DNA from: Pterois miles
Lineage: Eukaryota; Chordata; Actinopteri; Perciformes; Scorpaenidae
DNA: 64,000 nt
Reading direction: 5' to 3'
Assembly: GCA_947000775.1 (NCBI GenBank)
Contig: CAMQGK010000567.1
Location: 2,585,001 to 2,649,000, forward strand
Shown here: piece after piece, positions 42,661 through 55,639 of the stretch
How the letters are laid out: every line of letters begins with the position of its first letter
Position numbering within the stretch: the stretch's first letter is position 1
Program-made: the position numbers and the translations under genes
Notes under the pieces: generated by a model
The model's input: the letters and a program-made list of their open reading frames with translations, nothing else
Databases searched by the model: none
Told to the model about the DNA's origin: nothing

Positions 42661-43099
42661 AAAATTGGGTTTAACAGGGCTTTTCAGCACTAAGACTAAA
42701 CTGAAACAGTAAAGTTATGGGCTGTAAAAACCAAAACAATGTGCTGAAAGAGGCCAAAAATGCTGAGGGGAATTGATTAAAAGTTAATCAGTATACGACA
42801 CATCCGTTGTTAATATAAAACAACTGGATTAGTGCAGTTTTAAAGTCCCAAATGATGTTTTGTACAGAAGAGGAAATGTCACCTTCATGTTCTTTTGAAT
42901 GAATGGATGAAATGGTGGTGCGTTTGAGGACAGCGTGGAGAGTCTGACGCCCTCAGGGATGTTCAGCTCAAAGTCACAGCTCTGACCAGAGACATGCCTC
43001 CATGGCACAAACACTCGCAAATGGCATGCACTAAAACGTGCGGTACACGTGTTTATTACCCGTCTCCCACCAACGTGTGCACACATTTATTTTTTTATT

Positions 43100-43420
43100 C
43101 AGAAACAATGGGTGTAGGATTTTTTATATTCGCTCTTGTTTCTTTATTTGTATCAAACCTGCCTTCATCTGAGCCTCCCTGGAGGGTGAAGTGTTTTGCT
43201 ATCTGCGGTTGTCATGGTGAAGAAATGACTGAGGGATTTATAATCTGTATTTTTAGCACTTTCGCATCAAAAATGTGTTCGTAAAGACCATCTCCTTGTA
43301 ACGGCGGTGTTAATATTACTTTCTGACCACATGTTGAACGGAAATTACACCAATAATTATTGCAGATTTGTGTATTTTGGAGGTGAGGAGCTGCACGCAC
43401 ACCTGACGGGAGCTATTTTG
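43100..43420. promoter_or_regulatory. Candidate conserved noncoding block
   Basis: Repeat-free stretch with GGGATTTATAATCTG, TGTTAATATTACTTTCTGAC and CACCAATAATTATTGCAG words. There is no coding frame of interest. The texture is like a developmental enhancer, about 3 kb upstream of the first plppr2 exon seen. Confidence 0.38.
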
Positions 43421-43879
43421 TGGGTTTGCTTCGGGGCGAGAGGGGGGGCCATTTAATGTGTGTGACTCACAAAGCTTTCCCTTGTTTTCCTATTAAGTAC
43501 GAGCGTACTCCTCCCCTGCATTCACCCAGCATATTGTGGCCGACTCTGACTCATGCTCGTGATTGTCACACTGAAGGAACGCCAGTAATTCACGACGGCG
43601 CCTTAAAAACCGGCAGCGCACTTACAGCAGAGGTAGAGGAGTAGTTCAGCTTGTTGACGTGCCTCTTTAATTTCCTTCTGAGAAATATGAAAAGGGCAAA
43701 CAATTCAAGAACGGTGGAAATGCGGTTTTGCCTCAAGCTCCTGTAAATGTGCAGGTCGGAGTTTATGAACTTTAACCTGCACGTCCAGCTGATAGAAGCT
43801 ATTTTTGGTGATTCTGGCTTTTTCCTCATCGCCCGATTTTAGGTCACACTGACTATATTTACATGCACACTCCACTATT

Positions 43880-44740
43880 AATCAGAATTTGATACAGGTC
43901 ATAGCATAATCTATTTGGATATTCTGGTTTAGGCCTTACAGGGTGCTCCTGGGATGACACATTTTTGTAGGCCAAACAGGAAGTTAGCATCGGCTTGGGT
44001 TCTCTAAACATAAAGCCAGTTGGGTTTTGGATTATCGCAGAAAATAAGCTCTGTGCCAAACACATTTATGATACTTGTACGTTTTGTTCAACAAGATAAT
44101 CTTCACAAATGCTTTTTGAAGTGTGAATGCAATCGTCAGAAGTAAAACGCTAACGTTAGGATATAAACGAACTACACCAAGGTCGCGTGGCCGCGAGTAT
44201 AAACAACAAAGATGTAAAGGCGCACAGGCTGGCGTGATGACATTCAATAGTCTCATTTAGCCACTTGTTAGCGCCAAAGTGGGACATTTAGCAATGTATT
44301 TTATGTCATACAGCAAAATGTTAAAACCACAGACCTTAAAACCCATTCAAAAAAACACTGACTTCCAGATGAGGGAACAAGAAGTGCTCAAATGCTAACT
44401 CGTTTCCGTGTTTTAGGACTCACTCCTGAAAGCACTCTATTGTGATTGGAGCATTTTTCAATTAAGACAATTGTGGGATATGCTGATATAATTCAGTTTG
44501 GAGGTTTTAAAGGAGTCTCAATTCAGGGATTTTACGGCTCTTGCCTGTTTACGGCCAGCTCTGTGCAATTAGCCAACAATTTACAGAAATGCATGCCCGA
44601 AGGAAAAGCCAACATTTCTGGTCGGAAGAAGAAACACGCCTACCTTTTTAAGAAGGGTGGTTGAAGGTATGATAGAGGGAGGCTGCGTACGCAAGGTCGA
44701 ACAAGTCCACCACCAGTTTAAAACATATTTTGATGCACAG
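43880..44740 (+). mobile_element. Interspersed element carrying a Myb/SANT-like relic
   Basis: The noncoding part (43920-44420: 'tttttgtaggccaaacagga', 'ggattatcgcagaaaataag', 'gacttccagatgaggg') matches 51460-52025. It is followed by the same Myb-like part as 42245-42660 (frames HFWSEEETRLPF and VVEGMIEGGCVRKVEQVHHQ). A complete element would therefore be noncoding leader plus Myb-like gene. Confidence 0.6.
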
Positions 44741-44829
44741 AAGCAAAAGGGTACAACGTGCTGAATAGTGGCAACATGGGATTCCCCGGTACCGATGATG
44801 AGGTTTCCTTGAGGTCCTCAAATAAGGCA

Positions 44830-45271
44830 TGCACTGATCTGACTTTTTCAATCCCGAAACCAGTAGCAATACCTGGGCTTTGAGTATTGACTGATAGCGA
44901 GTACAGATCCAATACCAGTGTTGAATTAATAAGATGTAAGCCTCACTGTGTGGAAGTGATTGGGATCATTCTGTTACGTGTAAGGCTGCATCAGGCTTTA
45001 CTTACATGTTGCTTTCTTAACTTTGTAAAACAAAATGTAACAAATAAATACATAAAAATTAAGTGAATTGTTATTTTTTTTAGTAAATTTATAAATCGTA
45101 CACAGCAAGTTCGTAAAAAAAATCTTCAAAATTAACAGAAATTACAATTCGAATGTAAACTTTTTAAATGCAGCAACAAATTAAAATTAAAATTCCAGTT
45201 TAAAAAGTATACCGTATATAATATACACTATATACATAACCGATCTGGTATCGGTATCAGTGCATCCCGAG
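44830..45271. mobile_element. hAT-like MITE (GGTATCGG...GCATCCC family)
   Basis: Left 'cccgaaaccagtagcaatac', right 'gatctggtatcggtatcagt' and 'gcatccc', with AT-rich centre. Relative of 28225-28369. Confidence 0.6.
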
Positions 45272-46224
45272 CTCAAATGGACCAGATGATGATGATGATG
45301 ATAAGAATCTGGAAAAAGACAAAGTTAAAGCTAAATAGGTTGTTTGTAGGTCAGCATGACGCACGTCGCTGGGAATGAGTGTACGGCTGCATGTTATAAG
45401 TATTACTACTATAAAATCTGTAATATTTGGTGCAAATGTAGTCACTACACTAGGAAACTACAAAAAGCAGCATGGACTCAAGTGTATTGTACCATAAGAC
45501 TGAGTGCATTGATGCATATCTGTATCTATCTCACAACCAGTGGTGGTCGTACAGATGTTGACACGCCGTTTCGCTGAACCGTTATGTGGGTGACAGCAGC
45601 TCTTTCACACCATGACAACCTCCTTATATTCGCCTGCCCTCCCTTCAGCACTGCTTCACACTCTTCTACCCGCTCTCACCTACAGACCCCACCGTCCCGT
45701 TTTCATCTCTCGACCTCTCATCAAAAAGAGACCTGCCGTTAATAGCAGAGGGGACTCGCTTCCGAGCGAAGAACTCGGACCTATTTTAGCATGGAGATGG
45801 AAAGGCAGATCAATAGCGAAAAAAAAAAAGACCGGCGGCTCGTCGCGATGAAAGGTCACACAAAGACAGCTCAAGTTGGGAGCTGTCACACGAGGCTTGC
45901 CAGTTACGAACGTGAGGACTGAGGGGCGTCTTCTTCTATCCTTAACCTTCTGAGGATGACAACATCTCCCTCCGAGCCTGCCTTCATATCACCGCCTTGA
46001 AAATATACTTAATACCTGCCAGATTATCAAACCATTACCACGCTACACCTCATTACTTACTGACATAAAACACATCTAATCATTTCAGATGTTTTGAACA
46101 AGATTCGGTTCCTTCCACATCCTGTGGATATGTGCAACAAGTCGCAGTGGCTTCAGGACTGATCTATAAAAGACGACGGGCAGTAATTAAGTGCACTAAC
46201 TGAGAAACGTTACACTTTATTCCA

Positions 46225-46505
46225 CTGCACCACCGGGCAGATAACATACCGACAAGTGCACAAGCTTGTGGATACCTAAACTGGACCTTTGTGAAGACAG
46301 CAACAACATCAAGAAAGAACACAGGTGGAGAAGAAAAGGAGGACAGACGCTACGACACTGTCATCCCCTACATGTCTGAGAAACTCAGGAGGATCTTTAA
46401 CGAACACCATTTCTCCACCACTGATGACACTGCCAACTTGTTGAGTATAGTTACAGCGTCCCATCACCACCAAGTCTCAACAGGCTCCTTTAATTCACTA
46501 TGATT
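46225..46505 (+). pseudogene. Penelope-like element relic, linker before the endonuclease
   Basis: In one open frame: ACGYLNWTFVKTATT, a basic linker, then YDTVIPYMSEKLRRIFNEHH. This matches the stretch between reverse transcriptase and GIY-YIG endonuclease of Penelope-like elements of fish. After HHF the expected continuation is lost and the frame ends at 46503. There is no catalytic domain, so this cannot be active. Confidence 0.65.
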
Positions 46506-46810
46506 ACACAGGAGGAATCACCTTGTTTTATGTGACGCAGCCCAGAAAGCGTTAAAACCTCACAACTGACAAACCAAGTCAAAAAAAATGACCTCAACTT
46601 GAACACCGTCATCTCAAAGGGCACAGTTTTCAGCAGGGACTCAGCCTCGGTGCACCGTCACATTCCCAACGGCACTACAGGATGAGATCCTGCCCTTTTC
46701 TCAGATGCCAACCCGGTTTTGATTGATATCCACATGTATGACAATAGAAATGTCACTGTGTGTTTCCCTTTCTCTCCTCCTTCTCCTGCCCCCCTGTTAT
46801 AATTTCACCG

Positions 46811-47506
46811 GGACTGTCAGTCAATTAAAAATGTTTAATCGCGATTAATCACAATTGTCTATACACATGATTAATCAAGTTAATTGCACATTTTTATCTG
46901 TTCAAAATCTACCTTAAAGGGAAATTTATCAAGGCTTTAATAGTCTTATCAACATGGGAGTGGGCAAATATGCTGCTTTATGCAAATTCATGTATGTATT
47001 TATTATTGAAAATCAGATAACAGCACAAAACAATGGCAAATATTGTCTAGAAACCCTCACAGGTTCTGCATTTAGCATAAAAAATAACAGCTGTCAGTGT
47101 GTCAGTGTGCTGACTTGACTATGACTTGATCCAAACTGACTGTGATTATCATAAAGTGGGCATGTCTGTAAAGGAGACTGGTGGGGACCCAGAGAACCCA
47201 TTTACATTCACATATCTGGAGGTCAGAGGTCAAGGGACCCCTTTGAAAATGGTCATGACAGTTTTTCCTCACTAAAACTTAGCGAAAGTTTGGAGCGTTA
47301 TTTACAACAAGCTCTTATGACATGGTTGGTACCAATGGATTTATTAGGTTTTCTAGATTCATATGTACTGTATACGCCACCATCTTTCCTCCAGTTTTGA
47401 AACGGAGCTGTTACAACCTAAATATGGCAAGTTGCGTTACTGCATTCAAGGAATAAGTGGCATTAAAACAAATTTGCGTTAACGGATTATTATCGCGTGG
47501 CAGTCC
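46811..47506 (+). mobile_element. hAT-like MITE (GGCTGTCAA family), full length
   Basis: Ends GGACTGTCAGTC and GTGGCAGTCC are inverted. Near them are TTAATCGCGATTAATC and GCGTTAACGGATTATTATCG. The centre has 'gggagtgggcaaatatgctg', 'catgtctgtaaaggagactg' and 'ggaggtcagaggtcaaggga'. About 700 bp; no transposase. This is the best reference copy in the window. Confidence 0.72.
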
Positions 47507-48404
47507 GAAATTTGACATCTCAAAATTTCTGCTGTTTCCGTCCATTTCTCACTCATTCCTCTACCGCTTCCTCCACTTCTGCCCTCCAAACATGTATAGA
47601 AATGTTTGAACTTCTCTGAATATTTCACATCTGTGCCTCTAAACTTCACCGTGCCCAGCCGGGGTGAACGTGACGCCAAGAGGCAGCAAGGGTTTACAAC
47701 GGCGGTGGCAACGAGACGACTGAAAACGCAGCACAGAGAGACGGAGAGCATTTCGGTGGCGCTCTGGGAACGAGTCCAGGGAACAGCAACAGCCGACGGC
47801 GTGTGAAGGACCCACCACAGTGAGCTTAAAATACAACCACTCTCCCCCTTAACCTGGATTAAAAACATGCCGTCCTTGCACAAATGCAAATCAGTCTTTT
47901 TCTTCACAAACAGGGATGGACAGCTTTCCAGCGTTAGCCATACTTGATGAACTGTATTAATAGTTTATATAAAGGAAAGTGTCTGTGATGATGACCGTGG
48001 ATCCAGATACAGTAGTGTTATGTCTGCTACCTACTACATATACAGAAAATGTCTGACAGCATCTTGATTTTACTTTTGACAATCAGACAACGTAAAACAC
48101 ATTCAACACACAGTGGTTGAGTTTTTGGTGGGCTGACTACTGTATTTTTTTGGATTTCTCTGAAGCCCTGAATTATACTTTCTGCTGTGAGGGTCAGCAA
48201 AGGTCCAACCACCAGTAATTTCTATTATTGTCACTATAATGCAACTATCGTTGCTGTCAGAGGACACCATTAACACAGCACAGCGCTCCTGTCTCCATTA
48301 GCAGTTTGATTAGCCACAAATTTGTGCCTTTATTCTAGTTAACCCCCGAGACCCACAGGATTGCGAGCGATCTGGACTGACTTTACTGTCTTTCAGAGGC
48401 TGTA

Positions 48405-48650
48405 GCAGGTTTGGTTTTACAGCTAGAATGAAGGTGCATGTATCATATGAAACTAGAAAACCAAAGAGTTGGTACCAACCACGTCATGCTAACTTTTGGA
48501 GAAATTTGAGAGGATAAACTGTCATGGCCATTTTCAAAGGGGTCCCTTGACCTCCAGATATGTCAATGAAAATGGGTCTATGGGTACCCACCAGTCTGCC
48601 CACTTTATGATAATCACAGTCAGTTTTTGAATGCGGTATAAATGTGTTAT
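48405..48650 (-). mobile_element. hAT-like MITE fragment (GGCTGTCAA family)
   Basis: 'atcatatgaaactagaaaac', 'ggtaccaaccacgtcatgct', 'aaaggggtcccttgacctcc' and 'tttatgataatcaca' match the inverse of the 46811-47506 copy. Confidence 0.62.
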
Positions 48651-49400
48651 TTTCACCTGTTCTAAAAATGGTGTGTTTGAATATTTATGCATACCGGGGT
48701 CCCCAAACAGTCTTGTAAGTGCATAAATTGGGTATCACTGGAAAGCTGAGACTCACGGATCCACTGAGCCCAACTGTATTCATATGTTATGATGTTAGTC
48801 CTCAAAGTAGATCATGAAACTTTACCGTCACAAACTAGAGACCTTCTAGACCATCTCTAGGGACGGGAGAGGATGGGTGGCTTTCTTAAGTAGACAATAA
48901 GCAGTTTCTGTAACAGAAGTGCTCACCATCCATAGCCATAAAATGCAGTTTTTGCTTTCATACCAAATCACAGCATGGCTTTTTCTATGGTGTTCCTCAG
49001 GAAGGTTACAAGAAGAAAGAGCATGCTCAGCAGAATCTTTTTCCGACCAAGCTGAGAAGGGTCTAGATGCAGTCTCGCAAACTACCCACTTCACTGCACG
49101 ACACACGAAAACAATGCACTAGAGTACTCCGCTGATAATATTTATTTAATTAAAATTAGGGGACTTGCAAGAGACAGATTAATGAAGAGTCATCAAAATT
49201 GATGCAGCAGAGGCATAAATTTGTATAACTATGAATCCTACGCTTCCCATAATGCAGCTTTGTGTCTCTCGTTTGCCCCTCCCTGCTGGCTCATGTTTTA
49301 AAACTGTACACCCCCAGTGTTCAACACAGAATCTCAAGCCTCAGTATTTGGATGACAAATAAGCTGGTCTTCATGTGTACAACTGGTGAAATGCCCCTTT

Positions 49401-49937
49401 AAGACAAATGTATGTAAAAAGTGGACATAGTCACAGGGGCGTTACCCATGGGTTTGTGGACTGACATTTTGAAGCCTCAAGTTTAGTATTTTGGCCGCCG
49501 CCATCTTGGTTTTATGGAACCAAAAGTGAAGTGCGAGTGTGGAGCTAAGTACAGTCAAACACTGAATGTTACAATTAACTTTCATGAACAGACAACACAC
49601 CGTGAAAGGGTTAAAGTTGTCAGACAACTCCCAGACTGGACCACAGCGTGGTAGCGACCTGTCTATTTGACTCTAAATGGGACCATAATTTACTAAATGA
49701 ACATCATGCTGTATTGAAGAAGACTTGAAACCAGCGATTGAGACCATAAACTCATGTTTCCAATGTTTACTGAGGTAATAAATCAAGTTAGAAGTAGGCT
49801 CATTTTCTCATAGACTTCTATACAAGCAGACTTCTATTTGCAACCAGAGGAGTCGCCCCCTGCTGGCTGTTGGCTAGAATGCAAATTTAAGCCACTTGAG
49901 CATTGGCTTCACTTTTCAGAACCGGAGGTTGCCGCCT
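49401..49937 (+). mobile_element. Interspersed element, family R1, copy C
   Basis: Nearly full length: 'gtggacatagtcacag', 'ccgccatcttggttttatgg', 'gaccataatttactaaatga' and 'ccagaggagtcgccccctgc'. No clear target duplication is visible. Confidence 0.68.
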
Positions 49938-50459
49938 GACTCCAAATAATTAGTGATCATATTGATTATATTTATAATGCATCAACATAATGAACATATG
50001 CTGGTGGTCTCAGTCTCATCAGAGTGTTGCTGTTAAAGCCGGCGTACCTCAGTACCCACAGATCCATCTGCCTCTTCTTGCAAATATTCTCCTCATCTTG
50101 GCATTAATCAGTGCGTTTTGTTTTGCTTTGCTGAGGAGAATAAGTATTTATGGAAGTGGATTTTTTTCCCATTAGCCTTGCAATAACTCCACTTTTGACC
50201 ATTACCACAACTTAAGCTCAGTTTGTGCTGGAGGCACACTGTCCACTTCCTGTTTAGTGCTCTAAATCAACCACACTATCACAAAGCTTAAACCAGTGGC
50301 ACAAAATGGAGCACTGGAGCTGCCAGCTTTCTCAACGATAACAGTATTTGATGCCACTTCTTTAAAAAGCACATTAAAGTTAAAATAGTTAATATAGGAA
50401 ATATGATCATGCTAAAATGTTACCATCTGCACGATTCAAAGATAGATCTCCACAGAGTG

Positions 50460-50640
50460 TGTCTAACAGGCGTCGCAGTCGTGTCCCTGGGTGCTGTTAA
50501 AGCCATGTTGCCTGAAAGAGCAGTTTTGTGTTTTACGGACAGAGGATTTAGAGCAGAAGACGGACGGTGAAGGCACAGGGGCCCACCGTCGGACACATGC
50601 CGTCCATTAAGAGGCCCGCCATCAACACGCTACACTGCAC
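50460..50640. promoter_or_regulatory. Candidate conserved noncoding element
   Basis: GC-richer, repeat-free block with GTTAAAGCCATGTTGCCTG, GCCGTCCATTAAGAGGCCCG and CCATCAACACGC words. It precedes a purine-rich low-complexity stretch (50660-50900) and a (CTC)n patch (50928-50947). Confidence 0.28.
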
Positions 50641-51459
50641 CTGGCCGGCATGACGGGAGTCCTGGGGGAGGAGAGGGAAGCCCGAAGGAAGGTAGAAGGG
50701 AGGAGGGGACTGGAAAAGAATGAAGGGGGTTCAAAAGTGGAGAGGGAAGGAGGGAAGAGGGAGGAGATGAGAAAGAGACAATGGAAGGGCGGAAAGAGGC
50801 GAGAGTGACGAGGCAAAGCAAAGAGAGAGGAGGGAAGAAGACAGATTGTGTAGTAGAGGTAAAAGGAGAGAGAGGAAGGGGGCTGGAGAACAGGTGCAAA
50901 GCTCAGGGTGGTGGCCCAAAAACTTCACCTCCTCCTCCTCCTCCTCCGCTCTATTTTCCTCTTCCCCGTGTCCTCTCTTCTTCACTTATTTCTCCTCAGG
51001 CTGCTACCTCTCTCCATCTCGCCACTCCTAATCCACAGTGTTGTCAGCTTCAAAGCCGATGACCACGATTCACCTCGTAGAAATACAGCAACACGTTGCT
51101 CGGTTAGCGTAGGTGGCTCGTACTCTACCACAACTAGCTTGGTGTTGTTAGAGTCCGCGTGGGTTTAACTCCACGGCTGTCTGGCAACGGTGTGTGTGAT
51201 GGCCAGGTGTCTTGGTTATGGAAAGTTGTATTAATGTTGACCCACCCTGATCTCTGGTGGCATTTCGTCTATTTTTGGAGCAACTTGCACATAACTTGAT
51301 TTGATTCCACATTTTTTTGCCGGTTTGTGCCGGCTGAGTCACCTCAACTGAGCAGAAAACGTCATGATGCCATAAATCTAGTAGTCGATGAATTCTTGAT
51401 ACCAACTCAATATCAACGTAAAAAATAAAAGTAAAACAATAAATGCTGTGTACTTCCCT

Positions 51460-52025
51460 GCGTCCAGGGATGATGTATTTTTGTAGGCCAACCAGGAAGT
51501 TAGAATCGCCCTGGTTCCCTCGATAGAAAGCCAATGATTTTTCCAATGGGTTCTGGATTATTGCAGAAAATATGCTCTGTGGCGATCGAACGTTACATGT
51601 TTTGTTAAGCAAGATAATCTGCAAAAACACTTATGATTTTTGAAGTGTGAATGCAATTGCCATAAATAAAAAGCTAATGTTAGGCTATAAACGAGCTGTA
51701 GCGAGTGTACACAATGAGGCTGTAAAGGCAGACGAGTCGGCGTGATGACCTTTAGTGGACTCATTTAGCCACTTGTTAACAACCGCCTTTTGAAGACACA
51801 TAAAGGCTTCAAAATTCATGAGTGGGGTTTTTATTGATGTATTTTATTTCTTAAAACATTAAAATCTCTTCAGCTTGTGTTAATCACAGACCTCATTTCA
51901 GGCATCTAACTAAAAACCCATAAAAAAAAAAAAAAAAAAAATATTGACTTCCAGATGAGAGAACCGGAAATGCTAAAATGCTAACTCACTTCTGGGTGTC
52001 CTGTAGGACTCTAGTCCATCACTGT
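51460..52025 (+). mobile_element. Noncoding leader of the Myb/SANT-like element
   Basis: 'tatttttgtaggccaaccag', 'ctggattattgcagaaaata', 'gaagtgtgaatgcaattgcc' and 'gacttccagatgagagaacc' match 43920-44420. The Myb-like part is absent. A poly(A) run lies at 51922-51941. Confidence 0.6.
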
Positions 52026-52554
52026 TTATTGTTAGGAAGTTCATAATTCCCTCTCTATTATCTATTTTACATTTCAGTGAAAACACCTCCTTCAGGTTGG
52101 ATCTATTCAGGTTTCACAAGATAATCTGAACACATCATGATGAGCCTGAATGTAATCAATCGCCTCTCTAGAAATCGGCGGGACGAGAGTTAGTTAACAT
52201 TAACTAGCTCTCGTCCTGTCATATTCAACATAGATTTGTTGTTGCAATGTAGCGTGAGATGTCACTTTGGATGTGTCAAAAGTGCATTCACAGCGTCCCA
52301 AACACATTTTCCACCGTCTCTGAGAAGACGGGACGCCGTTAATTAAAAGTCCTGACGGTGCCTGCGATACTGTAGAAAAACGAGTCCCGTCATATTTTGG
52401 CGTAACAGGAGATTTGGTATCGACTCCGTACCCAAGTTTAGGAAGTTAGTGGGTAGAAATGAAGCAAATATGATTAAAAAAAAGTTATTTTTATAAAATG
52501 GTCACTATATCCTGATAATCATGTTCCTCTGTGTCCTCTGGTGCTTCTGATGGC

Positions 52555-53130
52555 ATCTGCAAGATTTCACAGACTGGAGGAAAACAACCAATCAGAGCTG
52601 ATCTGAAGTCTGTCGTCCAGCTGCTTGCTATAAGAACGAGTCAATCATTCGCAAACTCTGATCAAACGGTCAAACTAGGCAGCGCTGATTAAATATGAAT
52701 CAATATTCTGTTACTGTGATGACTACTTCTCACCTCAGGTTTTCAGAAACATCTCGTAGTTACTGTTTAGCTGTAAAATGAGAAAGTTCATGACCTGGCA
52801 GCCATGTTGAGATCAGTTGAGGAGATACCAAGCACCGCCCACCAGCCAGAGCACAGCCAACAGGAACGCTCTCTCTGAAATGACCTGTGATTGATCAAAG
52901 CCTTCCATCGTGGATTATATTTTCTAAATCCTGAAACCAGAGGAGGTGCTGAAGTCTGGTTTTCTCTCAGAACGCTTGAATTACAACATGCTGAAAGGTT
53001 ATTATGGGAATTTGGCCAAAAATGCCAAAACGTGTTGCCTACTGAAGCTTCAAGTGAAGAAGTGACTCATTGCGGTTTCATAGAAGATTATGTGCCGTAC
53101 TATTTCTTCCCGGAAGAGTAATTTTTATTT
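52555..53130 (+). mobile_element. Interspersed family R15, longest copy
   Basis: 'aaccaatcagagctgatctg', 'caaactaggcagcgctgatt', 'gttttcagaaacatctcgta', 'ggcagccatgttgagatcag' and 'aattacaacatgctgaaagg'. Pieces recur at 26600-26725, 35640-36110 and 56500-56790. No open frame of note; class unknown. Confidence 0.6.
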
Positions 53131-54359
53131 TTCATCCAAAATTGTTGCACATTTAAAAAAGTTTAAAAAAACACATCCAAAAAACATGTACTTGGTGTTG
53201 CAAAGACCTTAAGACAGGAGGAGGCTTCAGGAAGTCACTGAAATAGTCCAAAACGTAACACCCTCCCCCAAAAATGCGCAGTAGCCCTTTAAACATATGT
53301 GGCAGCAGATCAAATGAATCATTTTTATAATGATCATATGTATTTTACAAGACAAACACACGGGTCCTTTCAGATAGCGATGATGAACAGCCTGTTCTGT
53401 TGTTTAGTTTGGAGGTTCATGTTTGGCTTTATGTTTATCTGTGTTTGTGGGAGCTTTGCTCTGCTCTGCAGCGAACACTACGAAACATGACAAACATAAC
53501 GCTCAGCAATAAAGTCCTTCAGTGTTAAAGCAGAAAGACACTCCCCACTCAAACTGCACAGTACAAGAACACGATGCATTATTGAACAACTGGTTTCCTC
53601 GGCTACATAATCCACAAAAAAAACCCGTATGATCCTGGAAGACTGTGACCTTGTATTGTTGTATAGTGAGTTGGAGTCCGTTTCCTCAACCAGGTTTAAA
53701 GCCAATAAACCGCCTACCAACCAACACTGTGCCAGCACAACCACCATCCTCGCCCACTCACAGTACTCCCACTCCTAGTTCCTCTCTATCTCTACTCTAC
53801 CTTTCTACAAACACGACTTCCATCATCCAAATGTGGGTTATTTTGTGTGAACTGGAAACTGACAGGCGACTAGTGCTGATTACAGCTTCGCAGCAGGAGT
53901 TGGACTAGCTCAGTGGTCTGTGCTGATCTCTAATCAGTCATTCTGAATACAAGAGAGGCTCCCTGCTGAGGCTGAAAGGACCGGGAGACAGAAACAAAAA
54001 AAAAAAAAAAAACCTTCAAAAGACCTAACTGTTGCATGCATGGCTGTAGCGACCCATTTCTGTGTGAATTATCCCCCAAGTTTCGTAAAAAATGTGATAC
54101 TCAAACGGTTTCCAGCCATATAGTGCTTCCATCTTCCAGCTTCAGCAATGAATTGACTCCATATATTGTGACAAGGATCACTTGAAATGATGAACCCACA
54201 AAGGATTATCACCTGAATCTGCAGTCCCCTCATCTCTATGCAGCGTTTTAGCATTTTTCAGCTCATTGTTTCAGTTTTAAAGGCAACAACTTTACTGGTT
54301 TGGTTCACGGCTCTCATTAGTTTCTAGGCAGCTGTTGTACTGTATTTCCGTCTTCACAG

Positions 54360-54425
54360 GAAACGACTTGGTTAGGTTTAGGCAACAAAACTACTTAGTT
54401 AGGTTTAAGAAAAGATTGTGGTTTG
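54360..54425 (+). repeat. Fragment of the TTAGGCAACAAAACTACTT family
   Basis: 'ggttaggtttaggcaacaaa', as at 2410-2450. Confidence 0.55.
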
Positions 54426-54549
54426 TGTTGAAATAACTCTGGAAGTAGCATAACTTTAACTAAGTTACGTGACAAGTAAATCAACGTTGACCTCTGGTTT
54501 CACACAGGACACCTTAGGTGCCATCAGTGCTTGAGACTAATGGCAGCCC

Positions 54550-54702
54550 GGTGGCCCATCGTCCCAGTGGCCCATCGTCCCAGTGGCCCATCGTCCCGGT
54601 GGCCCATCGTCACGGTGGCCGTTTGGCCCATCGTCCCGGTGGCCCATCGTCCCGGGGGCCCATCGTCCCGGGGCCCATCGTCCCGGGGGCCTATCGTCCC
54701 GT
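54550..54702. repeat. 16-bp GC-rich minisatellite
   Basis: About nine units of GTGGCCCATCGTCCCG and variants (some with GGGGG). The surroundings are AT-richer. Frames through it are open because the unit has no stop, which explains the coding-like translations. Confidence 0.9.
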
Positions 54703-55034
54703 GGTCAATTGAAAATTTCCCTGATAATGCTACATTGTCAACAACAAATCCACGTTAAAATCTGCAGCAGAGCTAGTAACGTTAGCTCTTACCTGTTAGC
54801 ATCCAGCAGGCAGCACAGTCCTGCTAGGCTAAATAATGGAGCTAACAGCTAACATTAACAGAGGCTGCATTGTTACATTATGATGTGTTCAAGCTCAAAT
54901 AAATATATCATAAAAATTTGTATTGGGCAAAGTTATCAAATGTAATCTTGTAATATTTTGCTTTTGGCGAGAAACTTGAGGTGGATCATCAGAGATTAAT
55001 AATAAATTTGCAAAAACCAGTTTGCAAACAAACC

Positions 55035-55180
55035 ATAAGTATGAATGTGAGCGTGAATGGTTGTCTGTCTACGTGTTAGCCCTGCGATCATCTGGCGACC
55101 TGTCCAAGCTATACCCCGCCTTCACCCAGTGTCAGCTGGGATCGGCCCTAACACCCCCGCAACCCTGACGCGACAGCATG
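55035..55180 (+). mobile_element. Fragment of the abundant repeat at 41858-42180
   Basis: 'gtgagcgtgaatggttgtct', 'tctggcgacctgtccaagct' and 'cagctgggatcggccc' match its second half. Confidence 0.62.
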
Positions 55181-55639
55181 TAAACGGTAATAAAGGAGTG
55201 TATATGGGTTTTATTGGTTCTTTTTTACCTTGGTATCGCGTTGAGTATTGAGAATCACAGAATTTCACTGGTATTTGTATCAACTACAGTATTAAATTTC
55301 CGCTATTGTGACACCCCTACTGTTAGATACCAGATCATGGAGTCATCACCCTTTTTAATATAACTTAAAAGAGATTATTTTTATTGTCGCTAGACATACT
55401 CAAATGATTTTTGGCTCACCACCCATACTGTGGGTTTTTGAGTCCATATGAATCTGTACTGGGCTCTTTGATTGTATTTATACAGTCATGTATAGGGCAA
55501 ACTCACATACTGCATCTGCTTTCTGGCTCTCTAGACATTCCCTCTCCACAACTCTGTTTAACATGCAGCATCTCTCTCCATTGATATCTTGTTCAGATGA
55601 TGACAAACAGCTACATTAAAACAATAATGCGTGGAGCTG

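Noticed and set aside
50622..50985. Proline/serine-rich minus-strand frames
   Set aside because: They are the translation of a purine-rich low-complexity tract; several frames are open at once.
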